NCBI GenBank assembly: GCA_964200185.2
Contig: CAXNAD020000246.1
Location: 1-23,448, forward strand
DNA from: Choristocarpus tenellus KU-1152
Taxonomy: Eukaryota; Phaeophyceae
Length of the DNA stretch: 23,448 bases
Reading direction: 5' to 3'
Positions within the stretch are counted from its first letter, which is position 1. Each line of letters opens with the position of its first letter. The notes beneath the pieces are model-generated. The model had not been told where the DNA came from, searched no databases, and saw nothing but the letters and a program-made list of their open reading frames with translations. The position numbers were made by a program, and so were the translations under genes. Below, piece after piece: positions 1 through 12,600 of this stretch.

Positions 1-237
1 GGTAGAGCCGCGTCCATTTGGGGGGTCAAAATACATTGTTGCGATTTTGATGTAATTTTGGCCAACGTGTTTGTTAGGTAGTGTCAATATCTATGTTTTG
101 GACACACCTTTCATAACGTATACGTTTTGCCTACTACGAAACATTTTGGAGTCGGAAAATGTCATAAAAATACCCATGGGAAGCCAAGCCCCACAAATGG
201 ACAAACAGGGAAAAATTCGTACCCTCGAAGATAGTTT
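1..237 (+). mobile_element. Terminal-inverted-repeat element, family 1, copy A (left end cut)
   Basis: The copy starts at window base 1 inside its left terminal repeat (GGTAGAGCCGCGTCCATTTG) and ends with TACCCTCGAAGATAGTTT at 220-237. The order and content match copy B at 3810-4059 throughout. There is no coding capacity, so it is a non-autonomous, MITE-like element. About 14 bases of the left tip should lie outside the window. Confidence 0.85.
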
Positions 238-594
238 CACTCGGTCGTGCGAGCATCAACTTGAGATATCACCAATTTTTCACACTCTTCACAGAGTATA
301 ATAATATAGTTTGTTAACTACATTGTTGGTAAAAAAAATGAAGTCCATACCTAGAGATTCACATTTTGTCCCAAGAGGCAATATGATTGGGGTTCAACAA
401 TTTTGCGAGCTTACGTAATGCAATATGATTGGTTGGATTTTGCCTGTTTCGTGTTGCAACATTAATTCTCTTCTGTGGGTCCACCTGTACATTGCTCCTG
501 CAACTACAGCTCTCTATATGATCACATTTAACACAAAAGGACCTTGCAATAACTTGAGCAGACCTATCATTAAAAAAACGTTTTGTTGTATCAC
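1..594 (-). other. MEMO1 intron 10, partial
   Basis: The donor is GTGATA at 594; the acceptor is not in the window. It contains the right part of a terminal-inverted-repeat element (1-237). The 13-base word GCAATATGATTGG occurs twice, near 380 and 419. I see no exon encoding a DSSVSY-like end here. Confidence 0.85.
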
Positions 595-684
595 CTGAGA
601 GGACACCACCTTGCTGCTCTGGGCATACTTAACCCACTCCACTTTGAACACCGAGCTGCAGGCTGCCATCGTATGCATTAACAA
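595..684 (-). CDS. MEMO1: MEMO1 exon 10 (last exon in window)
   Basis: This 90-base exon encodes residues 251-280, LLMHTMAACSSVFKVEWVKY followed by AQSSKVVSSQ. It matches the HPI-(G/S/A)-xLLxxx continuation and the Y(A/E)QSS block. The acceptor is TTTCATTCAG|TTGTTA and the donor is TCTCAG|GTGATA, phase 0. Spacing to the donor equals the human spacing before DSSVSY, so the final exon should begin with Asp. No such exon is present in bases 1-588. Confidence 0.92.
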
Positions 685-3600
685 CTGAATGAAAGAGGGA
701 CAACAGGGAAGAAAATTGTCTTAAGCATTGGTTACTCATCGTTGCAACACCACTAGACACAACAATACATTAGTGTCCTTGACTCATGAAGAAATGTGAA
801 AAATCAAGATACCACTGTACAACAGGATCACTAAGTTGACTTACTGCCCAGATGGTACATTGATAGCTCTATTATTGACAAAATCAGACGCCACAGTTCT
901 AAGCGCTGAATCTGTGACCCTTCAGCCCAGTATATGTATACTCTCCAGGAGAGATGATATCAATCTTCACGTTTCCCATTGATGACATTACCTGTACCTC
1001 CCATTTCACTCTCTTTATTCTCCTGTAGTAGGAAGTTGGGAAAGCAATCCTAAGGGATTTGAACCCACAACATCGGGTTTTGTCAAATATTGGAACACAA
1101 TTGTGCTACCAAGGCAGTAATTCACTCGAATGACTGTCCTGGTGGTACAGTGGTACCTCAAGATTTGACCAAAGGGGGGGTGAGATGAAATGGAAATTCT
1201 ACGTATCTATCGGTCTTAATCAGCACTGAACAGAACTCTGGTTGGTGGTGTAGTGGTGAATATTCAAACTCTAAATGACTGTGTTAGTCAAGGCAAAATA
1301 AGTTACAAGACAAATGCTACCTTCAATCAGTGAGGGGGGTGTGGTGAAGGAAGAATGAGCAGTGTTTATCTATATAAAGTCCTTTTTGCTTGTTCACTCC
1401 AAGGCAAAGGAAAAAATAGCCAGGGATGAGGTTTGTCTTGCGTCAACCCTAACCTTAGATTTCCTGATAATGTAGGAAGTATCCTTTGAAGAAATAGAGC
1501 ATCTCTTCTTATTGTAGCAAAGAATAGTGTATGGTGTGCCATATTTGTACAGAATAGTTTGCATGAGTCACGTAGTTCTGGCACAGTATTTGAACCATGG
1601 TGGTAGAATAGTCGGCAACACAGTATGACTATGCAACAAACCATTGACGGTACATATGGAATTACACATACTGTTAGTGAAAAAATCATAACCCCAAATC
1701 ATTCTAGGTTAGGAGAAATCAATGTTTATCCGGAATAGTCGATGACCTATCTTAAAAAATTGAAAAAAGGTCCCTACTTCAAGGGTTGTTCTACGGGTTG
1801 ACTTGTTACAGTCAACTTTGACGTCAGTATAAGGTTGTGGTTCACTTCATTGGGTGGCTGAGTCAACTGCTATATCAGAAGTATATATGGAGATGGCAGA
1901 AACAGTAAACGCCTCCAGAGCAAACATTGGTGGCCATGACCAAACATGAAGAAGCTCGTGTTGTGAATAATCTTGAGTATATACTAATTTGGTCCAATTT
2001 TGAATCAGAGCAAACACGTAGTCCTGCAAGGAAACTTAAAGCAAATTGTGCAGCACACACCGAGCCAAGAAAAAAGTTGACAATCAAAAGTTTTCAAATG
2101 TATCTCGAATTTTCTTGGATAGGAACAAATTGACTTTATTGATATGTCAGAATTCACAATGCTACAAATAGTGCCCTCTAGCTACACCAGCATACTGGCA
2201 ACACATTGGCACCATTACACACCTCTATAAAACACTGTGCAGAGTGAGCCCTCTGTGCATTTCCTACTGCTAATTTGTGAATGTTGAAAGAACAACTATT
2301 GTAGTATTAGCCGACCAGTCTGTGGTACATAGGAACTAACAATGTTGGTTAGTACCATCTCTGGGTTGTGCAGCCAGCAGTCCATGAGCAATATTCAGGA
2401 AGAAATCAAGTCAACTTAAATTTCAAATGATCCTTCGTCGTGACACACTATGAAACATACAATATAACACTCAGAAACAAAAACCACTGGTACACAACCT
2501 ATTGGAATGTGCATTTAGTCAGGTACTTTATCATAGGGGTAACAGAAGTCTATGGTGGCTAAGACTGCTGCCCAGTACTTACCAAATTAGATGTTCAAAA
2601 TGGTGATGAAGCCATGTTATAAACAATTTGAAGCAGTGGCGTAATGGATATACCCTTTATTTCTATGTGATTTTCCGAATGTGGTTAATTTTTTTTGATT
2701 GGTTGAAACATTCTCATACAAGATAAAATATTTATAGCAAGTACTCAGATCATTAGCTATGGAAAATGTTCAAGTTGATGGTAATGATGATGCGGTGACA
2801 GTGTCAAATCCTACCACTAAAGAGGAAATACTGTATTACCTACTCCGGAGTAGTGACTAAGACACTGTCTTGTATCTAATCTGAATGTTACATATATGCA
2901 AAAACAAAAAAATAGAGTAGGCACATAAATATCACTGCTTTGCCTGGACTGAGTGACAACACACACATACCACACACTCAGCTCAAGCAACGCAGCAGAA
3001 CACATCTTGTAGTTAGGGTACCATTACTTTGACCATGAAAAGAAAAAAATGAACTTACAGCAGCTAATGCAAATAAACCATGAGACGATGGAATCAATGG
3101 ACTATTGCCATGACTGAAACCGCATTACCCTATCAAGACATACATACCGCAATTGGGTGCCTTCCACAAATGGTGTTCTGGTGCTCATGAAGGTATCTGT
3201 AGAACCCCTTGATATCCTGTGACTTAACAAAAGCCATTCCCTGACAACCATTCACAAGTTGGGGAGAGTGAGATTGTCAAGGACATACGAGTACACCACA
3301 TGGAAAAAATATATATTGTAACAGAAAAAAAAGAGGGACAAGAGTTTCTGAGGTTAAAAATAACAAATGCATTTTGCACTCAGTGCTTCAGAGCAGGAGG
3401 GAAGTTTCAACTCATGGTAGTCGCACTGGGTTGACTTCAGATGTCCGCATTTAGCAACTTGAAATTGTTCCACGAAAATGTTGTTCACAACATGTGCCCT
3501 GTCCAGTAGTGGACATCAAATCATAAGAGGAAAACAAAAGTAGTCCTGGGTACACTGCATCAGGAATGGTAGGATGACAATTGTGTACCAATGGCAAGTT

Positions 3601-6600
3601 GCTACTCTTCTCCAGCAGTAGAAACACTTCTGACCACATACGGGCAGGCACAGAAGGTCAAGATCAAGCGAAATGTCTATGCTCTAGAAAACATGTTCAT
3701 TGAGCAGATCCCTCAGGGGGTAGTCTACTGACCTGACCTCAAGACAATATCCTTGTTCAAGAACATCATGGTAACATACTGGAACACGTACAACTACTTT
3801 AATATGAGCCAAAGTATCTTAGAGGGTAGAGCCGCATCCATTTGGGGGTCAAAATCCAGTGTTGCGATCTCGATGTAATTTTGGCTATCGTGTTTGTTAG
3901 GAAGTGTCAATATCCTTGCTCCAGACACACCTTTTCAGAATGTATAAATTTTACCTACTCCGAAACATTTTGAAGTAGGAAAATGTCATAAAAACCCCGA
4001 GGGAAGCCAAGCCCCAAATGGACAAACAGGGCAAAACTTGTACCCTCTAAGATACTTTGGATCTATGGCACAGGCACTAACACTCTATTGGGGAAGGATT
4101 TATAAACAGGGAGTACAGAGATGAATGGAGCAGTGAAGTCTGCATGGGCGCTGACTGGGTGACTCAACTCTAGAGTAGCTGATAATTACTCTACGAGGTA
4201 GGAGCCTGTCACAACCATCATCCGTCCTTCACAAAAGTATGAATAAGTGCCAGTCACGGTCACTGTTTCTTTTGTATTGAACAGAAGAGTCAAAAGTTTG
4301 AAAAGTGAAGGCTCTCTCCCCTGCACACTTGACAATCTATCCAAGACAGTTAAGGTGAAGATAAAGGAGGGCGATGATGAGGGCATTGTGCTGGTTTCTG
4401 CTCCAGTAGATGTTCAGTGATGCTCTTGGGTTTCACTTGTGTCACCAAAGCTTGTCTTCCCCCCCAAAATCAAAGTTTGACACAAACAACTTATGCCTCC
4501 AGGTTTCAGCATTGGTCAATGGCACATTTTCTGGGATACTGTAAATCCTTTTCATAGGTTGACAACAGGTTTTGTACCCAACCGATTTAAAATTCTTGAT
4601 CTATGACCTCCAAAACACTCATTCTTAACCTCTGTCAACTACATTCTTCTTTCAATGGGGCAAAAAACTACTTCACCTTGATTATGAAGCGTGATCTGGG
4701 GTATATAGGGGTCGATTTCAGTTGTCAACATTTCTGCCTTGAACAGTAGCACTAAAGAACAAGTGTGCCTAAATGTTGGCTCAAAGTATCTGGGGGGGGA
4801 GGTGGCGACTGTCCATTCAGGGCCCATCATTCCATTTCGCAATTTTTGGGTGATTTGGTTCCATGCATCGGATGGATAATTTAAGCGCACTTGTCCTGGT
4901 TAGGGCCCGAATGGACACCCTGGTGTAGACACCCCCCCCCTCCCAGATCCTTTGAGCCTGCTCGTCTCAAGAAAAACACTGCAGCCATACCCTTTAGATT
5001 GTGTTTGAATAATACATGTTCAAAATTTTACACCTCAATGAAACACAGAACAGAACCCAAGGTTTTTGCCCTGTACACAACAAACCAACGTCCTGGCAAC
5101 AGAAGATACAGAGTAAATGGCCCCAAGTGTTAATGCTGGACAACAGATGTTACACAATCAATGACCCCAAATGTTGCAGAAAAGGGAAATTATATGGAAA
5201 ACATGAACCAATACAAGAAATAAATTCAGATTGTAGATTCAGTCTCAATTTTTCAGTAAGAGCATCACCATTACCAACACCAGTATAATCAGCTGGTTCC
5301 AAAGCTGTGTTGGTGTCTATTTAGGTTCATTCTCATGCTTTTCTACAGTACTACAGTAACTCTTTATGTAGTGTAGAGAGGGTGAATGAAGCAGTAAAAT
5401 TCCGAAAAATGGAATTTATTGTGGATATTTTGGGTTGAAAAGGAGGGCTTAATACTGTGGGACATTTTGAAGAGGATAAGATTTATTATTACTCTTGGCT
5501 CTGGCATGGAAATGAAAAATAGTGCAAGATGAATATTTTGAACAAGGAGCATATATTTCTAGAATATTAACCATTGGAGAATGGACAAAAAGTTGTCATA
5601 ATCTCAAAATAATCTAGAACTTTCACCTCCACGACAACATCCTAAGAGTGCACAATATCATTGGGCATAATTAATATGTTTTCTATGCTCACTGATATTT
5701 ATCAAATGGACATGTCATGAAGGGAACATTTGTTGCTTGGCTAAAAGTCTTTCTTTCACTTGAAGTTGAACGGAGTGCATTGTAACATGGTAATATTGAA
5801 GGATATATCACTTGCAGCATATTTCATCACGCACCATCATGCTGTAAGGTTATCGTAAGCAACAACAGTTGCTAAAATACATCTCAAAAGAATGGAACAT
5901 CACATGCTTATCCAATAGAGCAATTCATTGCAACGATTTTTTTTCAAGATATCAACAATTTTTCAAGAGTTGTTTCATCATCAATGTCCAAAAAATTTAC
6001 AAAAGTAGAGCTACGATAACCAGGATGGTTGGCAAATAAAGCTCTTGTAAAAAAATATACATCATTAAAAAGAAATAGATGATAATAGGACCAGTTATTC
6101 ATAATTCTACCAGTGTAATAATTTTGTGCAAAGATTTATTGAACAAAAAAAAGCGGCAAGAATTATGACTCTCTTCCTAAGCGAGGAACAAGCTCAAGAC
6201 AATAATCTGTAGACATTTGGAACTTCAACTTCACGTGCAATGCATCTCCTGACTGCAGACATAGTCCAACTATGTGGTACCCAAATCCATCCATATTCGA
6301 GTCAAACTCCAAGTGTAGATGTACTCCACTTATCCATTCAAGTTCCCGATTGACCAGACTAACAAATTATACTTCTGTTATGTCTTGAAGACTGACCTCA
6401 CCCAGGGCTTATACACACACTGGTTGTGCAACTTTCTCAGTATCAACATAGTAGAATATACTGTGAACTGTTTCTGCTCCAAGAGGTACTGAAAGAATAG
6501 AGATGGTTGACTGTGCTGGTCCTAGTTCCACTAGTGTAAAGTCTGGTGGAAATAAATCCGATGTGGCCAACAAGGCTATTGGTTGATGATGACAAGCACT

Positions 6601-9600
6601 CAACCATGTTCCTACCTAAGGCTCCTGAAGCCAATAAATGGACCACAGTCAGTGCCACACAATGTTCAGGAATGGGAGGTGACACACACGGCTTGAATTC
6701 CTCGCATGCACCATCACTGGTACATACACCTCTTCCAGTAGGGCCAGGAGCCTTCTCTATCCAATAATCTCAATGGCGAGGGACTGGCCTGCCCTTGATG
6801 ACCCTGGATGCATAAGTCTACATCCCAAAAACTTGACCCACACCCCAGTCCAAAGGAAGGGCTACTCCCCGTCGTGTCACCAGCCTGCCCCAGCCTGGAT
6901 CCACCACTACTACATGGTCTCGCCGCTGCCGTAGAAGAACTGCAACCATCCCTGATAAAAAAAGCCACATTTTGACCCTTTCCTCCACATTTACATCAAA
7001 AACCTGGGAATATCACTGCATGTAACCATGGTAGGACCTTAGTCAGCCCACACAGCCTACATATCACTGGCAGACTTGCGCCCATTCAAGGATTCACCCT
7101 AACCTTCTACAGCACCAAGCCAGGTCATTCTTGGCCCGCAATTCCATAGCACAGTCTTGAATGTGAAGTTTCTCTGTTGGATCAAGTTGAGGTCAAATAG
7201 GTCTTAAGGAGCACATGTTGATATCAGTTTTCTGCTCAATCCTTCCAAGCACACAGTCTTTGAATTCCACATGCCGTCAACCTGTGAGGACCATTCCAGA
7301 TACCAGCTTGGTCAGCCCAGGTTGCTGTCTCTAGGTAGTCGCACTCGAATTAAGATGGAAAACTGCATCTACATGGCTGTACGCCATGAAATTCTCCATT
7401 GCTTCTCCCATGAGATGTACCCAACGCACCCTGCCAAAGGCATTAGCAGCATTACCCGTGTAGCCCAGCTTGATGATTGGGCCTTGGTCTCCCCCATGTG
7501 TATAGTCCGATGAGTCTGTATACACTTTCGTGGCTCTTTTAATGTATCCAGCACTTGATCCCCCATTACTTCTGTCCAATGATATTCAACACACCCCACA
7601 CCAAGGCCAGCAAGGTCCTTTGTGTGTTCTCTCAAGATATTTATATATGGGTGGGGGTGGCCCTCAGGCTCCACAATAGCTCTTGCATAAAGATCCTCTC
7701 CTTGCATACTCACCATCACTCAAGTGCACACACACTTTCTCTATGAAGGAATCTAAAAACAGATGTTCATACATCTCTCCAATGTTCACTTCTTCACAGC
7801 ATGCTGGTCTTCCAATCACTGCCCATCAGATATCTTTCAGCATGTGCACCATCCAATTCTAGCAGGCTAGTTGCAAATGTACTCAAATCTGTAAGCCAAC
7901 GCTAGGGCCCTACACTCAATCCTATTGTCAGGTCTTAAGACTTCAAGTGAATTGCAGAAAGTGTAATTGCGTACAGGTTGGTTAACCAATATCCAACCTG
8001 ACACTGAAGCGATGTCTCACTTCATCATCTATGTTTGTGGGGCAGCAGAGCATATTGTAATAAAGAATGTCACAAGAGTGATAAACATCCAGCAGCCTGG
8101 TAGGGTTTCTGGTATGCTATACCGACAAGAGCCCTAATGCAAAGTATCCTTCTCATCTGGACAGTAATATACTAACTTGGTCTGAGGATCCAGGTCTGTT
8201 TTGTGGACCTGCAGCTACCTCTCGTGTAGTTGCATGTCTCACAATTCTAATATTTAGCTGTTTCAGTAGCACCACCAGGGCACAGAAAATCTTGAGGAAT
8301 GCATTGCAATTCTTGCTGCAGCATGATCATGTGTACAATGGACCTGACAAGGCTGGGTGTAGTATGGAGACCAGGTTTGCGCACTACTGACGCACCAACA
8401 AACACATCCAAAGACAAGCAGGGAGATGTTTCCAAATACCCTATTATGATTGGTGTGGCTTTCCCTTTTGACGTCTCATGCGTATCAACACTTGTCAGAA
8501 GGAATCTCATCCTAATCAGCTCTGAATCACAGAGTCACAAAACGACTCCCTCCCCCCTCTTGGTGACTTCTTCATGAATTTGCCAGCTCAATACAGAATT
8601 TAGCTGTCAAACAGCTTTCTTCAATGTTGCAGTTCTATGCTCAACAGTTCGGCTTGACCTTTGATGTTTGCTTGAGTCCAGAGACCAATCCCTTGTCCCA
8701 GTCAAATTTTGGGCTATTCTAATGCATTTTTACCACTGACATTCACTTCCATGTCCATCCGTGCATATCTACACTATCAGTGTTACCAGATCACGTATTT
8801 TGCTTCCCACTTGTTCAATGCCTTCTACCGTTGACTTGCTGAACAATGTAGTAGCAGCAGAAGTAGACTATCAGCCCTGAAATATCTTGGAAAAAAATGA
8901 GCAAAACACAAATTTTGGAATCTTGGAGAAATACATTACTACACTGCTCCTGAGCTCCAGCATGGTTCAGGGCGGACCCTGGAGTTGGTGACATCCCTTT
9001 GTCAACCACTTACGGATCCTCAACAGTGATGAGCACAGCCCAAATCAGCTGACAAAATTTCTACTTTCTACCTGAAATAACTTGTATATCTACCACAATA
9101 GCTGGCTTGACCTGGCAACTGGGCTCCTGAACACCGGAGTAAAATAGCTACATCGGAAATGGATCATAGTAGAATGCAGTACAGTATTGAAATGTGTGCA
9201 ATGCTTCAGTCATTTTCATAGTCCAGTCCAACTTCTATATACAAAAAAATAATCTAGCATGAGTGATGATCGAAGGGACTATCAGTGCTCTCATCCAAAC
9301 CCAGGATACACGGATCTGCCTGTTTTTACAAAGAGTATTTGATGTGGAATAACAAGTAAATAAGAGCAAAGCACTTCACATTCCTCAGGACACACCTGGT
9401 GATCCAGCCAATCGATGTACTTGTAAATAGCACCATGTCGCGGGTCATGTGGCTGGTAATGGAATCTTGAACCCCAGTGACAAAAGTCGGAACTGCATGA
9501 ACAGGGAGAGGTAAAAGTTCCAAGACACAAGCACAAAGAGACAAACTGTACATTTCATAAAAGCACCACGGATTGAGTAAGTAAGAGCGACATCAACTAT

Positions 9601-12600
9601 GTGAAAAAAAATTTGCCCTTCATCTGCTCTGCGGTCATCCTTACCTAATGCTGTATGATTTGTCTCTAACAATTGGTACCCTAGCATTGAGTGTATACAT
9701 TACAACATGGAGCTTGAGGTGCACAACACTTGACCTCACAGACAGCAACTGCAGAATAGATCTTGACTGACATGGCACAAGCTCATCCTTCCACTAAATC
9801 GTTTCTTGACAAACACAGCTATTACTGGAGCAATTTGCAGGCAGAATCAACAGGACTAAGAAATCAGCAGCTGGTAGAGCAGTATGAAAATACGCATTAC
9901 CATAAACAGGACAACTATTTTCACATATCCTGTCAAGACTATATATTTTTTGTATTTGAACCGTTCCACCGTCTAACTTGAAACCCGATCCAAAACCTCT
10001 GCTCTGTAGAGAGGCCTTATTACAATAGTTAAATAACCTCACCCATCACAAGAACCAACTCTTCCTGCTCAAACCCAGCAAAAGTAGATGAACATCAAGG
10101 AAGCCTTGTGAGTACATTTACTTCTTTCACCTGATAACAAAGAAGTTGCTTGGGTCGTCCAGGTAAGGTGCCAGCAGCCTGAGGCAATGACATTGAGGGG
10201 GTGACAGTTATAGACATATATAGAAGCACATACAGTCAAGAGTAATCTAGTGCAACGCATTTTGACATTTATTTCACCATGTATTTTCAGATATAGGCAG
10301 GGAGGGAGGGGGGGCTAAATTAAGCAAACTCAGAGTAGACAAAAAGAGATGAGTACATTCATTACAAGATCACTCCACTGCCTCTACCATTTCATGTTTT
10401 CTTGTACTCTCAGGCATAATGTCTCTATGCAGGTGTCGTTTCCCTTCCCAAGCAACCAATGTGATTGTTTCACAACATATCTAGACACTATTAAAAGCCT
10501 CGAATAGTAGCTCCATGGAACCCTCATAGATGTGTCAATGTCTAGCAGTATTTAGTTCTCTTCAGTGCATTGACAATGCAAGGGTTGCTTGCACCACTAG
10601 CAGAAACTTAGCACATAACACCATCTATTTTGACATAAGCAAACTAGTCAAACCTATGAGGCTTTGGCAATTGAGGGCTGTCCACTATAATCTTTGCTGA
10701 ACAACCATTTACTCAAGAGTTACTGGTATCATTTGGTTAAATTCTTCCTTTTTTCTTTAATAACACAAGCTATATTCTCACAGTCCTGAGCTGTCTGGGT
10801 AACTCATAAAGTGTCCGTACTGGGAGGCCCAGGAATCCCTTCACAAGCCTCCTCAGATCATGCCTCTTCAACAAGCATTCAATGACATCCCGTCAGGCAT
10901 CTTCCAAAAAAACGCTCATAATAGTTTGCTATGCACCGTCTTTCAGTGTGTGTTCTACACTCTACAATGGCATCATGGTAAAATGTGAAAGTCTCACAGT
11001 CAAAAACGGTCTAGGAATTCAGTTTGAAGTATCTCTAGGACATGCTGTTGCATGGAAAATCCATTGAAATCGTAAAGACATATTGCACAAAATATAACTA
11101 CAAAATGGTTAGGTACTCCCATTTGTCACCTAAAGGAATGCCTAGTGAGATTCAAAAAAGATTAAAAAAAAATAGCATAGCATGCTGGACAGAAGAACGG
11201 CATCAACATCCAAGCCCAGACCTCCCCAGCCCATGCCCCTTGAACATGCACTCAAACACATCCAGGAAGACCTCCTACCCATGGTAGGTTACACAGCAAA
11301 TTACTATTCTCTGCCTTCCAATGTTTGATCCAAATACCGCTGCAGTTCACCTCCAACAAAACAGTTGCACAGTCAAAACCAACCCTTCTATCACATACAA
11401 AACACTTCTGCATGGCACGTTCCCTCTTTCCACCTCCAAGGTGCAAAGACCCAACTGCTGACACACCATGGTAGTGGAGAAGGCAACTGAGGACCATGAT
11501 CTAATGAGAACTGGGATTAAGGTCCAGCCTATCATAGGATGTGCTGCAGGTTGTTGCATTAGACAAGCAACATTCTTGTCTCTGCCCTGACTCCCTTAGA
11601 CTTCCAATCAAACCTTAACATGAAGCATATCCAGACTCCCCAATATTCCAATTCAAACACCCTCCATGCTGATACTGACCCATCAAAGGTCAGCCCCCAG
11701 GAAAGATGGAGAACAGCATAGCGATTGCAATTCCATTTATCAGGGAAGGATTCCACCTCTAATCTTTCTTAACCCTCCTTTCCCACTCTCCCCCTCATTA
11801 CATCCACTAATGTTCAACCAAAATGCTGAGAGCACAACACAGAAGCATTTGCAAGATATTTAAAAGTGTAAGGGTAGTTACCCATCTACACACCTTCTGC
11901 AACCCTCCCTTTTGCCCAATGCACCGAATGTGTTGTCCACACTCTGTATTGGCATCATGGTTAACAGAACACCCAACATACACAGAAGAATGTAAGTATC
12001 TTAGAGGGTACGAGTTTTGCCCTGTTTGTTCATTTGGGGCTTGACTTCCAATGGGTTTTTTTATGGCATTTTCCTACTCCAAAATGTTTTGGAGAAGGTA
12101 AAATGTATATGTTGTGAAAAGGTTTGTCCGGAATAAGGATATCGGCACTTCCTGACAAACAAGATAGACAAAATTACATCAAAATCGCAACATTGGATTT
12201 TGACCCCAAATGGACGCGGTCCTACCCTCGAAGATAGTTTGACTTAGAATGTCAATGGCACATGATTGAAGCATACTTCCTTACTTGCAAGCATTTGTTG
12301 CCTCTGCCATGATCTCGATCTGGTCCTCAGGAAAAGCAGGATGAAGCAGTCATTGGGCTCCATGTTTTGCCCTTGTGAACAAGCTGTGACCACATTGACT
12401 TTGCGGGTCACTTGTCAGTGGTTCTTCAGTCTATGTAAATCATTCTGAGATGTTTGCATATCATAGATGAACTGTTCTTCATCTCCCCTTTGACGAGAAC
12501 GAAATGCCCTGGATCTTCAACCTCCCTACCATCTGTTGCCCCAAACCCCAACACAGTTCCTCCTATGCCATCCTCCTCTCTGTTGCCCTGTTCATCAGTC

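Larger units (their letters stand above)
3241..9395 (-). other. MEMO1 intron 8 (6155 bases, the largest)
   Basis: The intron has a GTGTGT donor and a TGTCAG acceptor. It holds two terminal-inverted-repeat elements (3810-4059 and 4778-4958). About 7200-7950 on the minus strand reads like a degraded coding stretch that I cannot identify. The parts 5000-6400 and 8000-9390 show only low-complexity AT-rich sequence with no recognisable element. Confidence 0.85.

Noticed and set aside
365-808. Minus-strand frame with only two stops and a Cys cluster (CVKCDHIESCSC), first taken for a decayed transposon protein
   Set aside because: Its upstream half overlaps exon 10 in a different frame. The exon 10 match to Memo is exact in phase, and the rest is intron.
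2634-2660. tRNA-Arg-like D-arm GTGGCGTAATGGATA
   Set aside because: No anticodon arm or B box follows.
9650-9685. Mini-exon with VPIV between AG and GTAAGG on the minus strand
   Set aside because: It lies on the wrong side of exon 7 in gene order and does not continue into the family sequence.
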